A DNA stretch of 64,000 nucleotides from JAHRVQ01 sp029941905 (GTDB taxonomy: Bacteria; Pseudomonadota; Gammaproteobacteria; Pseudomonadales; Azotimanducaceae): positions 1 to 64,000 of the forward strand of contig JAPYTQ010000009.1 in assembly GCA_029941905.1 (NCBI GenBank). The letters are read 5' to 3'. Both the position numbers and the translations under genes were made by a program. This document shows positions 1 through 8,469 of the stretch, one piece after another; positions within the stretch are counted from its first letter, which is position 1; each line of letters opens with the position of its first letter. Below the pieces are notes generated by a model. That model had not been told where the DNA came from and made no database searches. It was given only the letters and a program-made list of their open reading frames with translations.

Positions 1-56
1 CCTAGTTGGGGACGCCTAGTTGGGGACGCCTAGTTGGGGACGCCTAGTTGGGGACA
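1..56. repeat. 14-bp tandem repeat, four copies, open at window edge
   Basis: Four head-to-tail copies of the unit CCTAGTTGGGGACG start at 1, 15, 29 and 43; the fourth ends in A instead of G. The first three are identical. The array begins at base 1, so more copies may lie outside the window. It is not part of a convincing reading frame and lies beyond the 3' end of the secreted protein gene at 131-709. Function unknown. Confidence 0.9.
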
Positions 57-75
57 GCAAGCTTGAACAAATATA

Positions 76-101
76 TAATTGCGCCAGCTCTGACGCAATT
101 A
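76..101 (-). terminator. Possible hairpin terminator for the 131-709 gene
   Basis: An 8-bp perfect inverted repeat (TAATTGCG / CGCAATTA) with a 10-nt loop lies about 30 nt past the stop codon of the minus-strand gene. Read on the minus strand it is followed by a T-rich stretch (TATATTTGTT). The stem is AT-rich for an intrinsic terminator, so this is only a candidate. Confidence 0.35.
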
Positions 102-130
102 CATTGACATTGATCGATTGTTTCTTAGGT

Positions 131-709
131 TTATTCCTTCGGTGTTTCAATCATAATACCCAGCGCTTGCGTCACGGTTATCACCACAATGTCACCAACA
201 CTCGTCCGGCGAAGGTTATCCGGATTCTGTGCCTCAAACTCCTCTATAGTTCCGTCAGGCGACTTCAGCTTGAAAGTATTGCTCTCAAGATTTATTTCTT
301 CTACTACTGCAGTCATTACAGTGGTATCGAGAATCCCGCCAGCCGGACTCGCCCCTTCCTTGGCCTTCGCCAAAGCTACTACATGGGCGGACTCCACATC
401 GACCGTACCGGGAGCATGAACAGAAACCGTAACCTCCTCGACAAAATTAGCCAATACGCCATCTCCCACAACAACCTGATCAATATTTCGCATTGCATCA
501 CTGGCGACGAATGTTACTGAATTCCCTTCCTCACCTTTGAGCGTTACCACACGAGTTTCATGGTTGATCGCTTCAACTACGGCATGTATGGTCAAGGAAC
601 GACTTGCTCCAAATGCTGGTTTGCCCTCGTGATGGTCGGCACTGGCAAGAAAGGGAGTGCTTATAAACGCGAAGCAACTGATTAAAACAAAAAGGTGTGA
701 TTTTTTCAC
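131..709 (-). CDS. Secreted protein with two internal repeats, function unknown
   Basis: A 192-aa protein with a clear signal peptide (Lys-Lys n-region, hydrophobic core about residues 5-20, likely cleavage after Ala24 in LASA), so probably periplasmic. The mature part holds two related units, about 41-97 and 129-187. Each opens with AVVE(A/E)IN, has a short acidic turn, and then a VGD motif followed by a beta-rich VxVT stretch. This suggests a duplicated small beta-barrel, loosely like DUF5666-type domains, although I do not recognise a named family with certainty. The start is a GTG at 709-707, chosen because AAGGAG sits 7 nt upstream. It is monocistronic, with the neighbouring hydrolase gene ending 86 bp upstream on the same strand. 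Confidence 0.7.
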   Translation of the reverse strand: MKKSHLFVLISCFAFISTPFLASADHHEGKPAFGASRSLTIHAVVEAINHETRVVTLKGEEGNSVTFVASDAMRNIDQVVVGDGVLANFVEEVTVSVHAPGTVDVESAHVVALAKAKEGASPAGGILDTTVMTAVVEEINLESNTFKLKSPDGTIEEFEAQNPDNLRRTSVGDIVVITVTQALGIMIETPKE

Positions 710-794
710 GAGTTCGCTCCTTAGAGTTGGTAAAAAAAAGATAGCTTACACAGCTTTGCGAGAAAACAAAACATTTAGTTCATGGGGCATCCTT

Positions 795-2087
795 TCAAGG
801 CTCCTCAATCTGAGCTTTCGACTCGTTAGCCGCCGATCCATAGATGCCCTTGGCCATCAGCGAAGATTCCTGTTGACGGCGGTGCTGGTAGACCTCTGCA
901 CGAATACCATGGATATATTTATTCTCCGGTTCGGCCAGTGCGGCCATTTCTGCGAGATGACAGGCCAGTCGAGGTGATTCAGCAATCAGCGCCTGGGCTC
1001 TGCCTGCGAGCTTGTTGGCACCACCTGCAAGCGCTGACAGTTCGGCAGCCAACTGAACATCCGGTGCAGGTTTCAGATTCGCCGGATTGCCATCATACCA
1101 GCCGCCATACAGTCGCCAGATGTTGCGTACCACGAATTCAGGTTCGTCGTAGATTGGTTTTAAGTATGGTTTCTCTAATACTTCCGGCGCTATCTTGACC
1201 TCGTTAACGATCTCACTCAGTCTCGCGCCCTGGTTCATCCGATCAATCGTTTCCTTAACCAGAAACTCGAGTGACCCGGCAACATCCTCCAGAACATTGC
1301 GGATTCTTTGCCTACCTTCAATAGGCAAACCGTGGGCAGGGAGGAACAGTTCTGCACCCTGGTTGGCCATTTTTCGCATCGCCACCGCCCACTCCACCGG
1401 ATACCTTTGAACCTTCTGAGGGTTGCCCGCATTGGGGAAACACCAGATAAAAAAATCACCCGCACAGATCGCTTTGTGAGCAGGAATCCAGGCCCAGGTA
1501 TGATCATCGGTCTCACCCTTGTCATGGTTCAGTATGATCTCCATACCCCCGATGTTAAGCGTCAGCTGCTTGTCATAGGTCACATCCGGAGATGCGGCTG
1601 CCTGCGGCAGGAAGCTGTTGCCATCGGAAATATTGTAGCCGCGTCTCGAAAACTGACCAAATTGTCTCTGGTTGATGACCAGGTTGTAGCCGCTGGTAAG
1701 GTCGTATCGGTCGAAACGTCGGGGTACATTTTCGTGACCAATTACTTGTGGTCTTGGCACTCCGTTAACTTCAGCATCATTCATAAAAGCGCCACAGCCA
1801 CCCACATGATCCAGGTGACCATGGGTGTACACCAGGGAGTTAAATTCCTGCTTGCGCCAACCACGGATCGCATTAACCACTTTTTCGCCACCCTGAACAC
1901 CGCTGGTATCAAACGCGACGAGCCCATCATCCGTATCGAATACAATACAATGAGAAAACGCTTCCACCATTGCGATTTGATCCGAGAGAACCGAAAGCTC
2001 AAAGTTGATCCGGTTCATAGGCCCAACATCCTCGGCTGCAGACGTGCCATCGATTACTGCTGTTGATAATGCCAGTAGATCTGCCAT
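795..2087 (-). CDS. Alkyl-sulfatase-like metallo-beta-lactamase-fold hydrolase
   Basis: A 430-aa MBL-fold hydrolase. The zinc motif HxHxDH is intact (H89-G-H91-L-D93-H94 in YTHGHLDHVGG). A second metal-ligand region lies near FLPAHG, and the C-terminal part (YDEPEFVVRNIWRLYGGWYD) matches the dimerization segment of the SdsA1/Pseudomonas-type alkyl sulfatases. The likely reaction is hydrolysis of an alkyl sulfate ester or a related ester; the substrate is inferred. The C-terminal sterol-carrier-like domain of long alkyl sulfatases appears to be missing. The reading frame extends to 2138, but ATG at 2087 is preferred because GGAGG lies 5 nt upstream. The longer form would overlap the upstream TPR gene. 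It has no signal peptide, and is probably co-transcribed with the TPR and DUF4097 genes. Confidence 0.85.
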   Translation of the reverse strand: MADLLALSTAVIDGTSAAEDVGPMNRINFELSVLSDQIAMVEAFSHCIVFDTDDGLVAFDTSGVQGGEKVVNAIRGWRKQEFNSLVYTHGHLDHVGGCGAFMNDAEVNGVPRPQVIGHENVPRRFDRYDLTSGYNLVINQRQFGQFSRRGYNISDGNSFLPQAAASPDVTYDKQLTLNIGGMEIILNHDKGETDDHTWAWIPAHKAICAGDFFIWCFPNAGNPQKVQRYPVEWAVAMRKMANQGAELFLPAHGLPIEGRQRIRNVLEDVAGSLEFLVKETIDRMNQGARLSEIVNEVKIAPEVLEKPYLKPIYDEPEFVVRNIWRLYGGWYDGNPANLKPAPDVQLAAELSALAGGANKLAGRAQALIAESPRLACHLAEMAALAEPENKYIHGIRAEVYQHRRQQESSLMAKGIYGSAANESKAQIEEP

Positions 2088-2125
2088 TGAATCCTCCGTT
2101 GATTCTTCCTTTGAATTGCGTTCGG

Positions 2126-4339
2126 TTAACCGGGCCACCCTGTCGCAAACTGGGCATCCATTTCGAACTGCTCGCGGATGATGTCCATTCGGGTTTCCAG
2201 ACCCGCCAGCATCGCCTGGAATGGTCGTTTGGACATAAGTCCCTGCATTGCAGGATCAAAACCCGGCTTCCAGTGTTCACGCCAACCCTCGTCGATCGCC
2301 CTTTGCAGGGAGATTAACGCCGCCTGGTCTTTTCCCCTGATCGCAGCAACCGTTGCCCTGCGATACCACGCCGCTGGATCCACAAGACCACCTTTTTCAA
2401 GTTGCAGATCCAGAATCTGCTCCACCGCCGCCGTCGTTTTCAGCGACTTCTGCTGCTGACCCATTTCCTTGTATGCGTAAGCTGCAGCAATTTGCGCATC
2501 CAGTTTCAATGCAGCATCCCATCCATCACGACCCATATGATCCATTGCGAAGTTACTGGCTTGTTCGAACGCCGCGACCGTTATGTCATAGTCACCATTA
2601 AAGTAGGCTGCCAAGGCACGCAGGTATGAATCCGATGCAGTGCGGACGGGTGCCTGCAGAATTTCGTCAATAAAAGGCTGAACCTCTTCAACATTTCCCT
2701 CCGCCGCATAGCGATAAACCTTTAGCCAGGTGAGCCGCATCCGGTACTGTTCGGGGAGGGAATCCTCAACCCTCGAGATCCAGTCGTCAGCGTTAGAAAA
2801 ATCCCCAACATCTGCATAGAGTTTGGCGATTTTGGCTGCGATGGATGGATCATTTTGTAAATCATAGCTCCTCTCCATCTGCCGAATGGCCTCGACGAGA
2901 CGACCATGACGGTCATTGATATTACCAACCAGCAAATAAGCCCCGGCATAAAACGGATCAGCCTCAACAATCTGGCTGAAAAGCTGCATCGCCTCTGAGT
3001 CCCTGCCCTGCTCCACAAGAATCTTGGCAACATTGTACCCCGCCACTGCTGATCGCGGATCCAGTTCAGATGCTTTCTGGTAATACTCCAGCTGCCGATC
3101 CGGGTCCGACAGCATGCTCGCGTACCACATAAAGGCCATGGCATAACTCGGATTAAGCTCCATTGCTTTGTGCAGGGCCTGCTTAGCTTGCTCCTTAGTA
3201 TCCATCGTTTGACTGAGTAGCAAACCGCGGCTCGCCCATGCAATCCCCAGATCCGGATCAATAGCCAGTGCCTTGTCAATTGCCTCCCTCGCAACATCCA
3301 GGCCTTTTTCTCTGTCCTCAAATCCATAATTCACCAGCAGTGTATTCGCATCAGCCAAACCCGTATACGCCAGTGCGTACTGATCATCTCCGGCTATTGC
3401 ACGCTCAAAATATCGTGCTGCATCCCTGAAGCCCTGCTCAGTCCTTTTCGCCAGCTCCGCCTGTCCCATACTGTTGGCAATCATCACTTCCGGGCTAACG
3501 GATGCGTGCCGGGGCACATTGCCTGTTCCACCTTTCAGCGTGACCCGTAAATGATCCGCAACGGCAGCAGAAATCTCATCCTGAATTTTGAAAATGTCAG
3601 TGAATTGACGATCAAAGCTCTCCGACCATAGGTGCGCACCGGTTTTTACATCGATCAACTGCGCCGTTACGCGGATCGTATCGTCGATATCGTTTTTCCT
3701 GACACTGCCTTCAAGTATGGTCGCGACATTCAATTCCTGGCCTATGATCTGAACATTCTTGCTGACACCTTTGTAGGCAAAAGAAGAAGTTCTGGCTGCT
3801 ACGCGAAGGTCGGTGATTCTGGATAGGACGTTAAGCAATTCTTCCGTAAGGCCATCAGCAAAAAACTGGTCACGGGATTCATCACTAAAGGAGACAAACG
3901 GCAGTACCGCAATGGAATCATAGGTTACGGTTTGCTCGGTATCAGGTCTCCCAATTAATTGGGCGGAATTGCCAGTATCCTGCACAATGTCCATATTCAT
4001 CTGAACCAGAAAAAGACCAATCACCAGGACTACTAAGGTCGCTACAAAGGTAAACTCGCTTTTTGAGCTGAACATCGCTCTGTGGGTTTGACCGTCATCG
4101 CGTTTGATTCCCTCGCGATTTAAGTCGTACAGCCAGGAAAAAATCACCACAAAGGGCATGGCGCCGAAGAAAGCAAACACCAGATATTTCATAAACGAGT
4201 CAGGCAAGCCCAACGCGGGGGTGAGGATATCGACAACCTGGACAATGGGCCAGAATGCAATGACGTACAGCGTCGCAACCCGAATCACCCGGCGACGTTT
4301 TAATTCTTCATAAAACCCCTGTAATCCACTATTAGCCAT
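2126..4339 (-). CDS. TolB-like/TPR-repeat inner-membrane protein (CadC-related)
   Basis: A 737-aa protein. It has three predicted membrane segments at the N-terminus (about 21-40, 51-70, 96-114). A TolB/FlgO-like domain follows (about 141-265, with SIAVLPF, FFADGLTEELL, ARTSSFAYKG and ILEGSVRK motifs), and then many TPR units to the C-terminus. This architecture is common in gammaproteobacteria, often attached to a CadC-type winged helix or an adenylate cyclase domain. Here no DNA-binding or catalytic domain is visible, so a scaffold or sensor role is inferred. Its ATG directly abuts the TGA of the upstream DUF4097 gene, which suggests translational coupling. No strong Shine-Dalgarno sequence was seen (AGAGAA only). 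Confidence 0.85.
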   Translation of the reverse strand: MANSGLQGFYEELKRRRVIRVATLYVIAFWPIVQVVDILTPALGLPDSFMKYLVFAFFGAMPFVVIFSWLYDLNREGIKRDDGQTHRAMFSSKSEFTFVATLVVLVIGLFLVQMNMDIVQDTGNSAQLIGRPDTEQTVTYDSIAVLPFVSFSDESRDQFFADGLTEELLNVLSRITDLRVAARTSSFAYKGVSKNVQIIGQELNVATILEGSVRKNDIDDTIRVTAQLIDVKTGAHLWSESFDRQFTDIFKIQDEISAAVADHLRVTLKGGTGNVPRHASVSPEVMIANSMGQAELAKRTEQGFRDAARYFERAIAGDDQYALAYTGLADANTLLVNYGFEDREKGLDVAREAIDKALAIDPDLGIAWASRGLLLSQTMDTKEQAKQALHKAMELNPSYAMAFMWYASMLSDPDRQLEYYQKASELDPRSAVAGYNVAKILVEQGRDSEAMQLFSQIVEADPFYAGAYLLVGNINDRHGRLVEAIRQMERSYDLQNDPSIAAKIAKLYADVGDFSNADDWISRVEDSLPEQYRMRLTWLKVYRYAAEGNVEEVQPFIDEILQAPVRTASDSYLRALAAYFNGDYDITVAAFEQASNFAMDHMGRDGWDAALKLDAQIAAAYAYKEMGQQQKSLKTTAAVEQILDLQLEKGGLVDPAAWYRRATVAAIRGKDQAALISLQRAIDEGWREHWKPGFDPAMQGLMSKRPFQAMLAGLETRMDIIREQFEMDAQFATGWPG

Positions 4340-5215
4340 TCATTTCTCTAATCGAATGTCGCCTGAAACAGTACGGATGGAGATCCTGGCACTGCCGTTA
4401 CCTACGGTCATTCGCAATTTCTCCCCACCCGGGAATGAACTCGAAGATTCATCATCCGATATTTCGTTATAGATCTCACCACCCATGCCTGCATCAAGGT
4501 CGAATTGGGCATCCACGTAGCCGTTGATTTCCAGTTCTACGTCACCACTGACACTGCCCAATTCAACACTGGCACCTTCCATCAGATTCATTTCTACATC
4601 GATTTCGCCGCTCACATTTTGAGCCCGCAACCGGTCCGACTTGTCGCTGGACAGTTCAATTTCACCGGAGACTGACTCCAGGTCAACATCCCCGGTATGG
4701 GACTCAATATCGAGATTTCCGCTCACCGTTGAAGCGCGTAAAGAACCCTCACTGGTTTTAACCCTCAGTTCACCACTGACCGTGTTAATGATTATCTGAT
4801 CGTGGATTCTGTCGGCAATCACATCACCACTAACGGATTTCACTCTTAAACCACCCTGGATATCGACAATAGACAGATCCGTGGAGACACCTTCGAAGTC
4901 GACCCGGCTGCCCCGGGGAACGTTTATTTCGAGATCCGAACCGTCGCCCCAACGAATGTTACGTTTGGGCAATTTCACCTCTATCTGGATGAAATTTTCC
5001 TCCACTCTAAATACAAGCTTCTCAGCCAGATCATCCAATTCTCCCCGGATCGCGATCTCATCTTTTTCCCAGCCGACGATATCCACATCTCCGCGGACGT
5101 TAATGATCCTGACCATGCCCTGGGGGGATGCTGGTTCACGCAAATCTACTTCCTCACCGGCACTAACGATACCTGAAGCTAAAAAGCTAAATACTATTAT
5201 AATATTCTTATTCAT
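4340..5215 (-). CDS. Secreted DUF4097-family adhesin-like protein
   Basis: A 291-aa protein with a signal peptide (hydrophobic 5-18, cleavage near VSA at residue 19). The body is a series of short beta repeats centred on VSG(D/E/N) motifs (VSGDV, VSGEL, VSGNL, VSGEI). This is the hallmark of the DUF4097/DUF4098 putative-adhesin beta-helix family. Proteins of this family often accompany anti-sigma or membrane sensor genes; the biochemical role is not known. It is the first gene of the minus-strand unit 795-5215 and its stop codon abuts the start of the TolB/TPR gene. The region upstream (5216-5338) holds nothing else that I can identify. Confidence 0.8.
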   Translation of the reverse strand: MNKNIIIVFSFLASGIVSAGEEVDLREPASPQGMVRIINVRGDVDIVGWEKDEIAIRGELDDLAEKLVFRVEENFIQIEVKLPKRNIRWGDGSDLEINVPRGSRVDFEGVSTDLSIVDIQGGLRVKSVSGDVIADRIHDQIIINTVSGELRVKTSEGSLRASTVSGNLDIESHTGDVDLESVSGEIELSSDKSDRLRAQNVSGEIDVEMNLMEGASVELGSVSGDVELEINGYVDAQFDLDAGMGGEIYNEISDDESSSSFPGGEKLRMTVGNGSARISIRTVSGDIRLEK

Positions 5216-5338
5216 CTTGTTGTTTACACAGGGCTGCCATTTACATTTGGACGTTGGCAGCTTCTTGATGGTTTAGATGGCGCCCATGCCCGTCGTCCTC
5301 TTGGTGTATGAAATAAATTGTCAGAACTAATACCAGAA

Positions 5339-6553
5339 CTAGTCCGCGGATTTCGACATTCGTCGAAGCATTATTGGCAGAAACAGTCCCAGCACTGAAC
5401 CCAGGGCTCTTTTAAAGAAACCAACCGCTGGCGTGTAACTCGCGGAGCTGAATTCGTTGATTCCAAGGTCATCCCGCATACCGGCGGTCACCATCGCCAC
5501 CGGAGCATCCAACGGAATGCCAGCGCCGTCGGCAATTCTTACCATACGTTGAAAGTTTGCGATGACCGCCGCAGCATCAATCATGCCATCCGTGCCAATT
5601 TTCTGTTCAAGATTAGACCGGGCCGTTGATATTGCCTGGGTATCCTGGCCCAGGGCTGCTTCGGCAAAATCAACCAGCGCTTTTTCCTCCGGTACCCCGC
5701 CGTCAACGTCCAACCCTGAAGTAATGATTTTAAGGTCAACCTTGTCCCCTTCCAACTTGCTGCTTTCACGAAGCATCAGAGAATGTGCGGCGGTTCAGTA
5801 GAAACAATCGCTCAATGCTGAAACTCTGCCCGCCAACAACTCCATTTGAGCACGGCTGATTTTTCTATTAGCGTTTTTTGAAGGGTTTGGCACATCACTC
5901 AATTTAAGGTACTGAACCGCGGACAAGGTCTTTAGCAGTCGAACGGAATCAGGCACCAGGCTCATGGCGCTGATGACATTCCCGGTTTGTTTGCTGCCAT
6001 CGTAAAGGTCTGACTCCTGCCCGTTAGCAGAGGCCGGAGGAATCATGGGCACCCAGGCATCGCCATCAACTGCTGTGTCCGGGCAATACTGATCGGGCTC
6101 GCCAGGATTCGGTGTGGGAAGAGGTTCCAGCTCGATACCAAGAGCCCGGTGGAAACCGTCGATACTGACGACAGCAACGACGACGCCGAGCAATTCAACA
6201 TACTGTTCAAGGCTTAAGCCCTTGCGCTGGCACTCGCCCAGCCAGCTTTTTGTTAGACGTGAGGCATCCGTGGTCAATCGATGAACCGCATCGATCACCG
6301 TATCGGGCAGGTTAGTCACAGACCTGTGATTCCCCGTCACTGAAAAGGGCGACAGGGCACTTTTACGTTCCAGGCATAGATCACATTGCCAGGCTGACCG
6401 GACTTCTGCTGCAATGGAAACCCTGTCCTGACCCGGAAACCAGTTACCCGGGGACGCAATCTTGTCCCACACCTCCCGATACGCCTGAGGCAGGTCCTGG
6501 CGAATGCTGTATTTCGCCTGTGAATAATCAAAATGAAGCGCTGCCTCACTCAT
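5339..6553 (-). CDS. AhpD-like peroxidase family protein, probable selenoprotein (in-frame UGA = Sec253)
   Basis: One frame of 405 codons is interrupted only by UGA at 5797-5795. Upstream of it lies ...SALSDCFY and downstream TAAHSLMLRE. Together they rebuild the AhpD/carboxymuconolactone-decarboxylase-fold motif, normally CFYC-TxxH, with Sec in place of the second Cys. Relative to Mycobacterium AhpD (E118, C130, C133, H137) the spacing is exact: E238, C250, U253, H257. In AhpD, Cys133 is the attacking residue, so Sec would be the catalytic nucleophile. The N-terminal half has its own relict motif (WQCDLCLERK). The C-terminal segment after the motif (to residue 404) stays colinear with long AhpD-like proteins. 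Start: ATG with GGGAGG 5 nt upstream. AhpD-like CxxU proteins are known from marine metagenomes. The alternative, a nonsense mutation, is less likely given conservation on both sides. An automatic caller would split it at 5795-6553 and 5339-5776. Confidence 0.85.
5758..5778 (-). promoter_or_regulatory. Candidate bacterial SECIS hairpin after the AhpD UGA
   Basis: Immediately 3' of the UGA the mRNA can fold UGCUU-CGUGA-AAGCA (5 bp, 5-nt loop), extended by two more pairs across one A/G mismatch. The apical loop begins 24 nt after the UGA and has G at its second position. This fits the bacterial SECIS consensus as I know it (loop about 16-37 nt after UGA, G among the first two loop bases). It is a hand fold with no energy calculation. 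Confidence 0.5.
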
Positions 6554-6711
6554 GGGATCCTCCCTCTTATTGCATCCATCTAGAACAGTCTAAAACTACC
6601 TGTCTTCAACAAATAAATCACGACATGCCATTGCAGGTTTGACGCGACTGTGATTTCCGTTTTATCTTGCTCTTTTTCAACGTCTAACCGACACGAATAG
6701 GAGCATCGAAA

Positions 6712-7485
6712 ATGGCATATGAGCAGATAACCAGTGAACGGGACGGAAACCTCCTTATTCTCACCTTGAACAGACCGGAGCGATTGAACGCCTGGACTCA
6801 CAAAATGAATGCAGAACTTTCAGATTCCATCGTTGCAGCAAACGAGGACCCTGAAATCGGCGCGATTGTTATCACAGGCTCAGGCAGAGGGTTTTGTGCC
6901 GGTGCTGATATGCGAGACACCTTTCAGTCCAACCTGAAGGACGCGGGTGACGGTAAACGTGCGACGGGCTGGGTAAAACTGCTGCGCCAGAGTAAACCAG
7001 TCATCGCCGCAGTCAATGGTGCATCCGTAGGAGTGGGCGCCACCATGATTTTGCCTTGCGATGTGATTATTGCCGCTGAAAGCGCCCGGTTCGGTTTTGC
7101 CTTTGTGAAGATGGGCGTGGTCCCTGAACTTGCCTCATCGCACCTGCTGGTGCAAAGAATTGGCTTTGGCAAGGCGAGTGAGGTCTGCCTCACCGGAAAA
7201 TTGTACAGCGCCAGTGAAGCCAACGAATTTGGATTACTGAACCACCTGGTACCCGACGAAGAGCTCATGCCTACAGCAATTCGGGTGGCAAGGGAAATAG
7301 CAGCCAATCCGTCTCCACAACTAAGGATGATCAAGCAACTGTTGACAGATAATGGGTCGGAAACAGATCTCGATCTTATCCAGAAACGCGAGGGTGAGGC
7401 CCTGGCTGTTGCTTACAAGTCAAAAGAACACAAAGAAGCCGTGCAGGCATTCCTGGAGAAACGAGAGCCAAATTTTGGAAATTAG
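6712..7485 (+). CDS. Enoyl-CoA hydratase/isomerase family protein
   Basis: A 257-aa crotonase-fold protein. The two oxyanion-hole segments are clear: GSGRGFCAGADM (about 61-72) and AAVNGASVGVGATM. The catalytic acidic region reads MGVVPELASS, the pattern seen in enoyl-CoA isomerase/hydratase paralogues rather than the GGTQRL form. It probably acts on an unsaturated acyl-CoA in beta-oxidation; the exact substrate cannot be read. Start ATG with AGGAG 8 nt upstream. It is transcribed divergently from the AhpD selenoprotein gene across 158 bp and followed after 14 bp by the spermidine-synthase-like gene, likely as one operon. Confidence 0.9.
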   Translation: MAYEQITSERDGNLLILTLNRPERLNAWTHKMNAELSDSIVAANEDPEIGAIVITGSGRGFCAGADMRDTFQSNLKDAGDGKRATGWVKLLRQSKPVIAAVNGASVGVGATMILPCDVIIAAESARFGFAFVKMGVVPELASSHLLVQRIGFGKASEVCLTGKLYSASEANEFGLLNHLVPDEELMPTAIRVAREIAANPSPQLRMIKQLLTDNGSETDLDLIQKREGEALAVAYKSKEHKEAVQAFLEKREPNFGN

Positions 7486-7499
7486 AAAACTAACCAGAA

Positions 7500-8243
7500 T
7501 TGTCACCTTTGGCTAGGGTCTGGTCTTATCGACACCCAGCCAGCGGCAAACATTATGAGGTGAGGAGCGCCGGTTCATCCCTGCGCCTGTACACCAATGG
7601 CGCCTTTCACTCCCAGTTCAGCCCTAAGCACCTCTTTACAGGCGCGGTTTGGGATCTGTTGAGTATTCCTGCGCTGCTCATTCCACAGCGTAAACGATCC
7701 AGGATCCTGATGCTGGGCGTCGGTGGTGGCACCGCAATTCACCAACTCAACCGGTTGTTGAACCCCGCACAAATTGTCGGCATCGAACTGGACCCGGTGC
7801 ACATCAAGGTGGCAAAAACCTATTTCGGATTGACCGCTACAAATATTAAGCTTATTCAAGCCGACGCTTTTACCTGGATGAAACAAAGTCGACGCAAGTT
7901 CGACGTTATCGTTGATGACCTGTTCGTTGATGCACCGGGAGACCCCGTGCGCCCCTTCAACACAAACCGGTTATGGTTGAACAAGTTGCAGTCCAGCCTG
8001 ACAACTCGAGGCGTGTTGATTCAAAATCACCTGTCGCCAAAATCTGCAAAACTGTCCGCAAAATCGGCAGACTGGTTTAGTACTGCCTTGCTGTTTACCA
8101 CTCCTCAGTACGAAAATGCTGTCCTGGCACTTTACCAGCAACCAGTTGAAGTTAAACCGGCACTGGCTGGTATGAAAACGTCGATTGAACAGATTGATAA
8201 AAGAGCGCTGGGGAAGCTCAAATATCGAGTGAAGCGTGTTTAA
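7500..8243 (+). CDS. Spermidine-synthase-like SAM-dependent methyltransferase-fold protein
   Basis: A 247-aa protein with a Rossmann nucleotide motif LMLGVGGGTAIHQL (about 69-82), an acidic ligand in GIELDPVH, ADAF in the next strand, and DVIVDDLFV, as in spermidine synthase/PAPT enzymes. It lacks membrane segments and the N-terminal domain of true SpeE is short. It is therefore better called a spermidine-synthase-family or methyltransferase-fold protein, substrate unknown. The start is TTG at 7500, only 14 nt after the enoyl-CoA hydratase stop, with no strong ribosome binding site, so expression probably depends on read-through from the upstream gene. Confidence 0.75.
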   Translation: MSPLARVWSYRHPASGKHYEVRSAGSSLRLYTNGAFHSQFSPKHLFTGAVWDLLSIPALLIPQRKRSRILMLGVGGGTAIHQLNRLLNPAQIVGIELDPVHIKVAKTYFGLTATNIKLIQADAFTWMKQSRRKFDVIVDDLFVDAPGDPVRPFNTNRLWLNKLQSSLTTRGVLIQNHLSPKSAKLSAKSADWFSTALLFTTPQYENAVLALYQQPVEVKPALAGMKTSIEQIDKRALGKLKYRVKRV

Positions 8244-8277
8244 TCCTGAGAACGAAAGCTCTTCAATCCAGGCAATC

Positions 8278-8469
8278 TCACACCGGCATCATAAAACTGC
8301 ACATAGGTCCGGTCGCTCCACGAAGCTTTCTGTCCAGGGTCGCGAGTGGGTAGTCCAATCCCTCTGCCAACGCCACATACCAGGCATCATAGCTGGTTAG
8401 GTTTTTGCGTAGATCGCAAATCCGGTGAGCAAAGGGATTAAACGGGAACAATTCGAAGTCCAATGCCAA
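8278..8469 (-). pseudogene. C-terminal fragment of a VapC-type PIN-domain toxin
   Basis: Sixty-three codons match only the C-terminal half of VapC PIN toxins: RICDLRKNLTSYDAWYVALA (the NLTSYDAxYVALAE motif) and PLATLDRKLRGATGP. The N-terminal half, with the first catalytic Asp and Glu, is missing; an in-frame UGA lies two codons before the TTG. No antitoxin gene is nearby. It overlaps the 5' neighbour VOC fragment in another frame, so the locus is a deletion scar. Unlikely to encode an active nuclease. Confidence 0.65.

Noticed and set aside
1308..2066. Long plus-strand frame (252 codons)
   Set aside because: It is antisense to the alkyl-sulfatase-like gene, which has a perfect HxHxDH motif and a good ribosome binding site. 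The antisense product has no recognisable motif.
5339..5776. Separate small gene starting at ATG 5776
   Set aside because: It is the same frame as the upstream AhpD-like part, separated only by UGA. Splitting would leave both parts without the active site.
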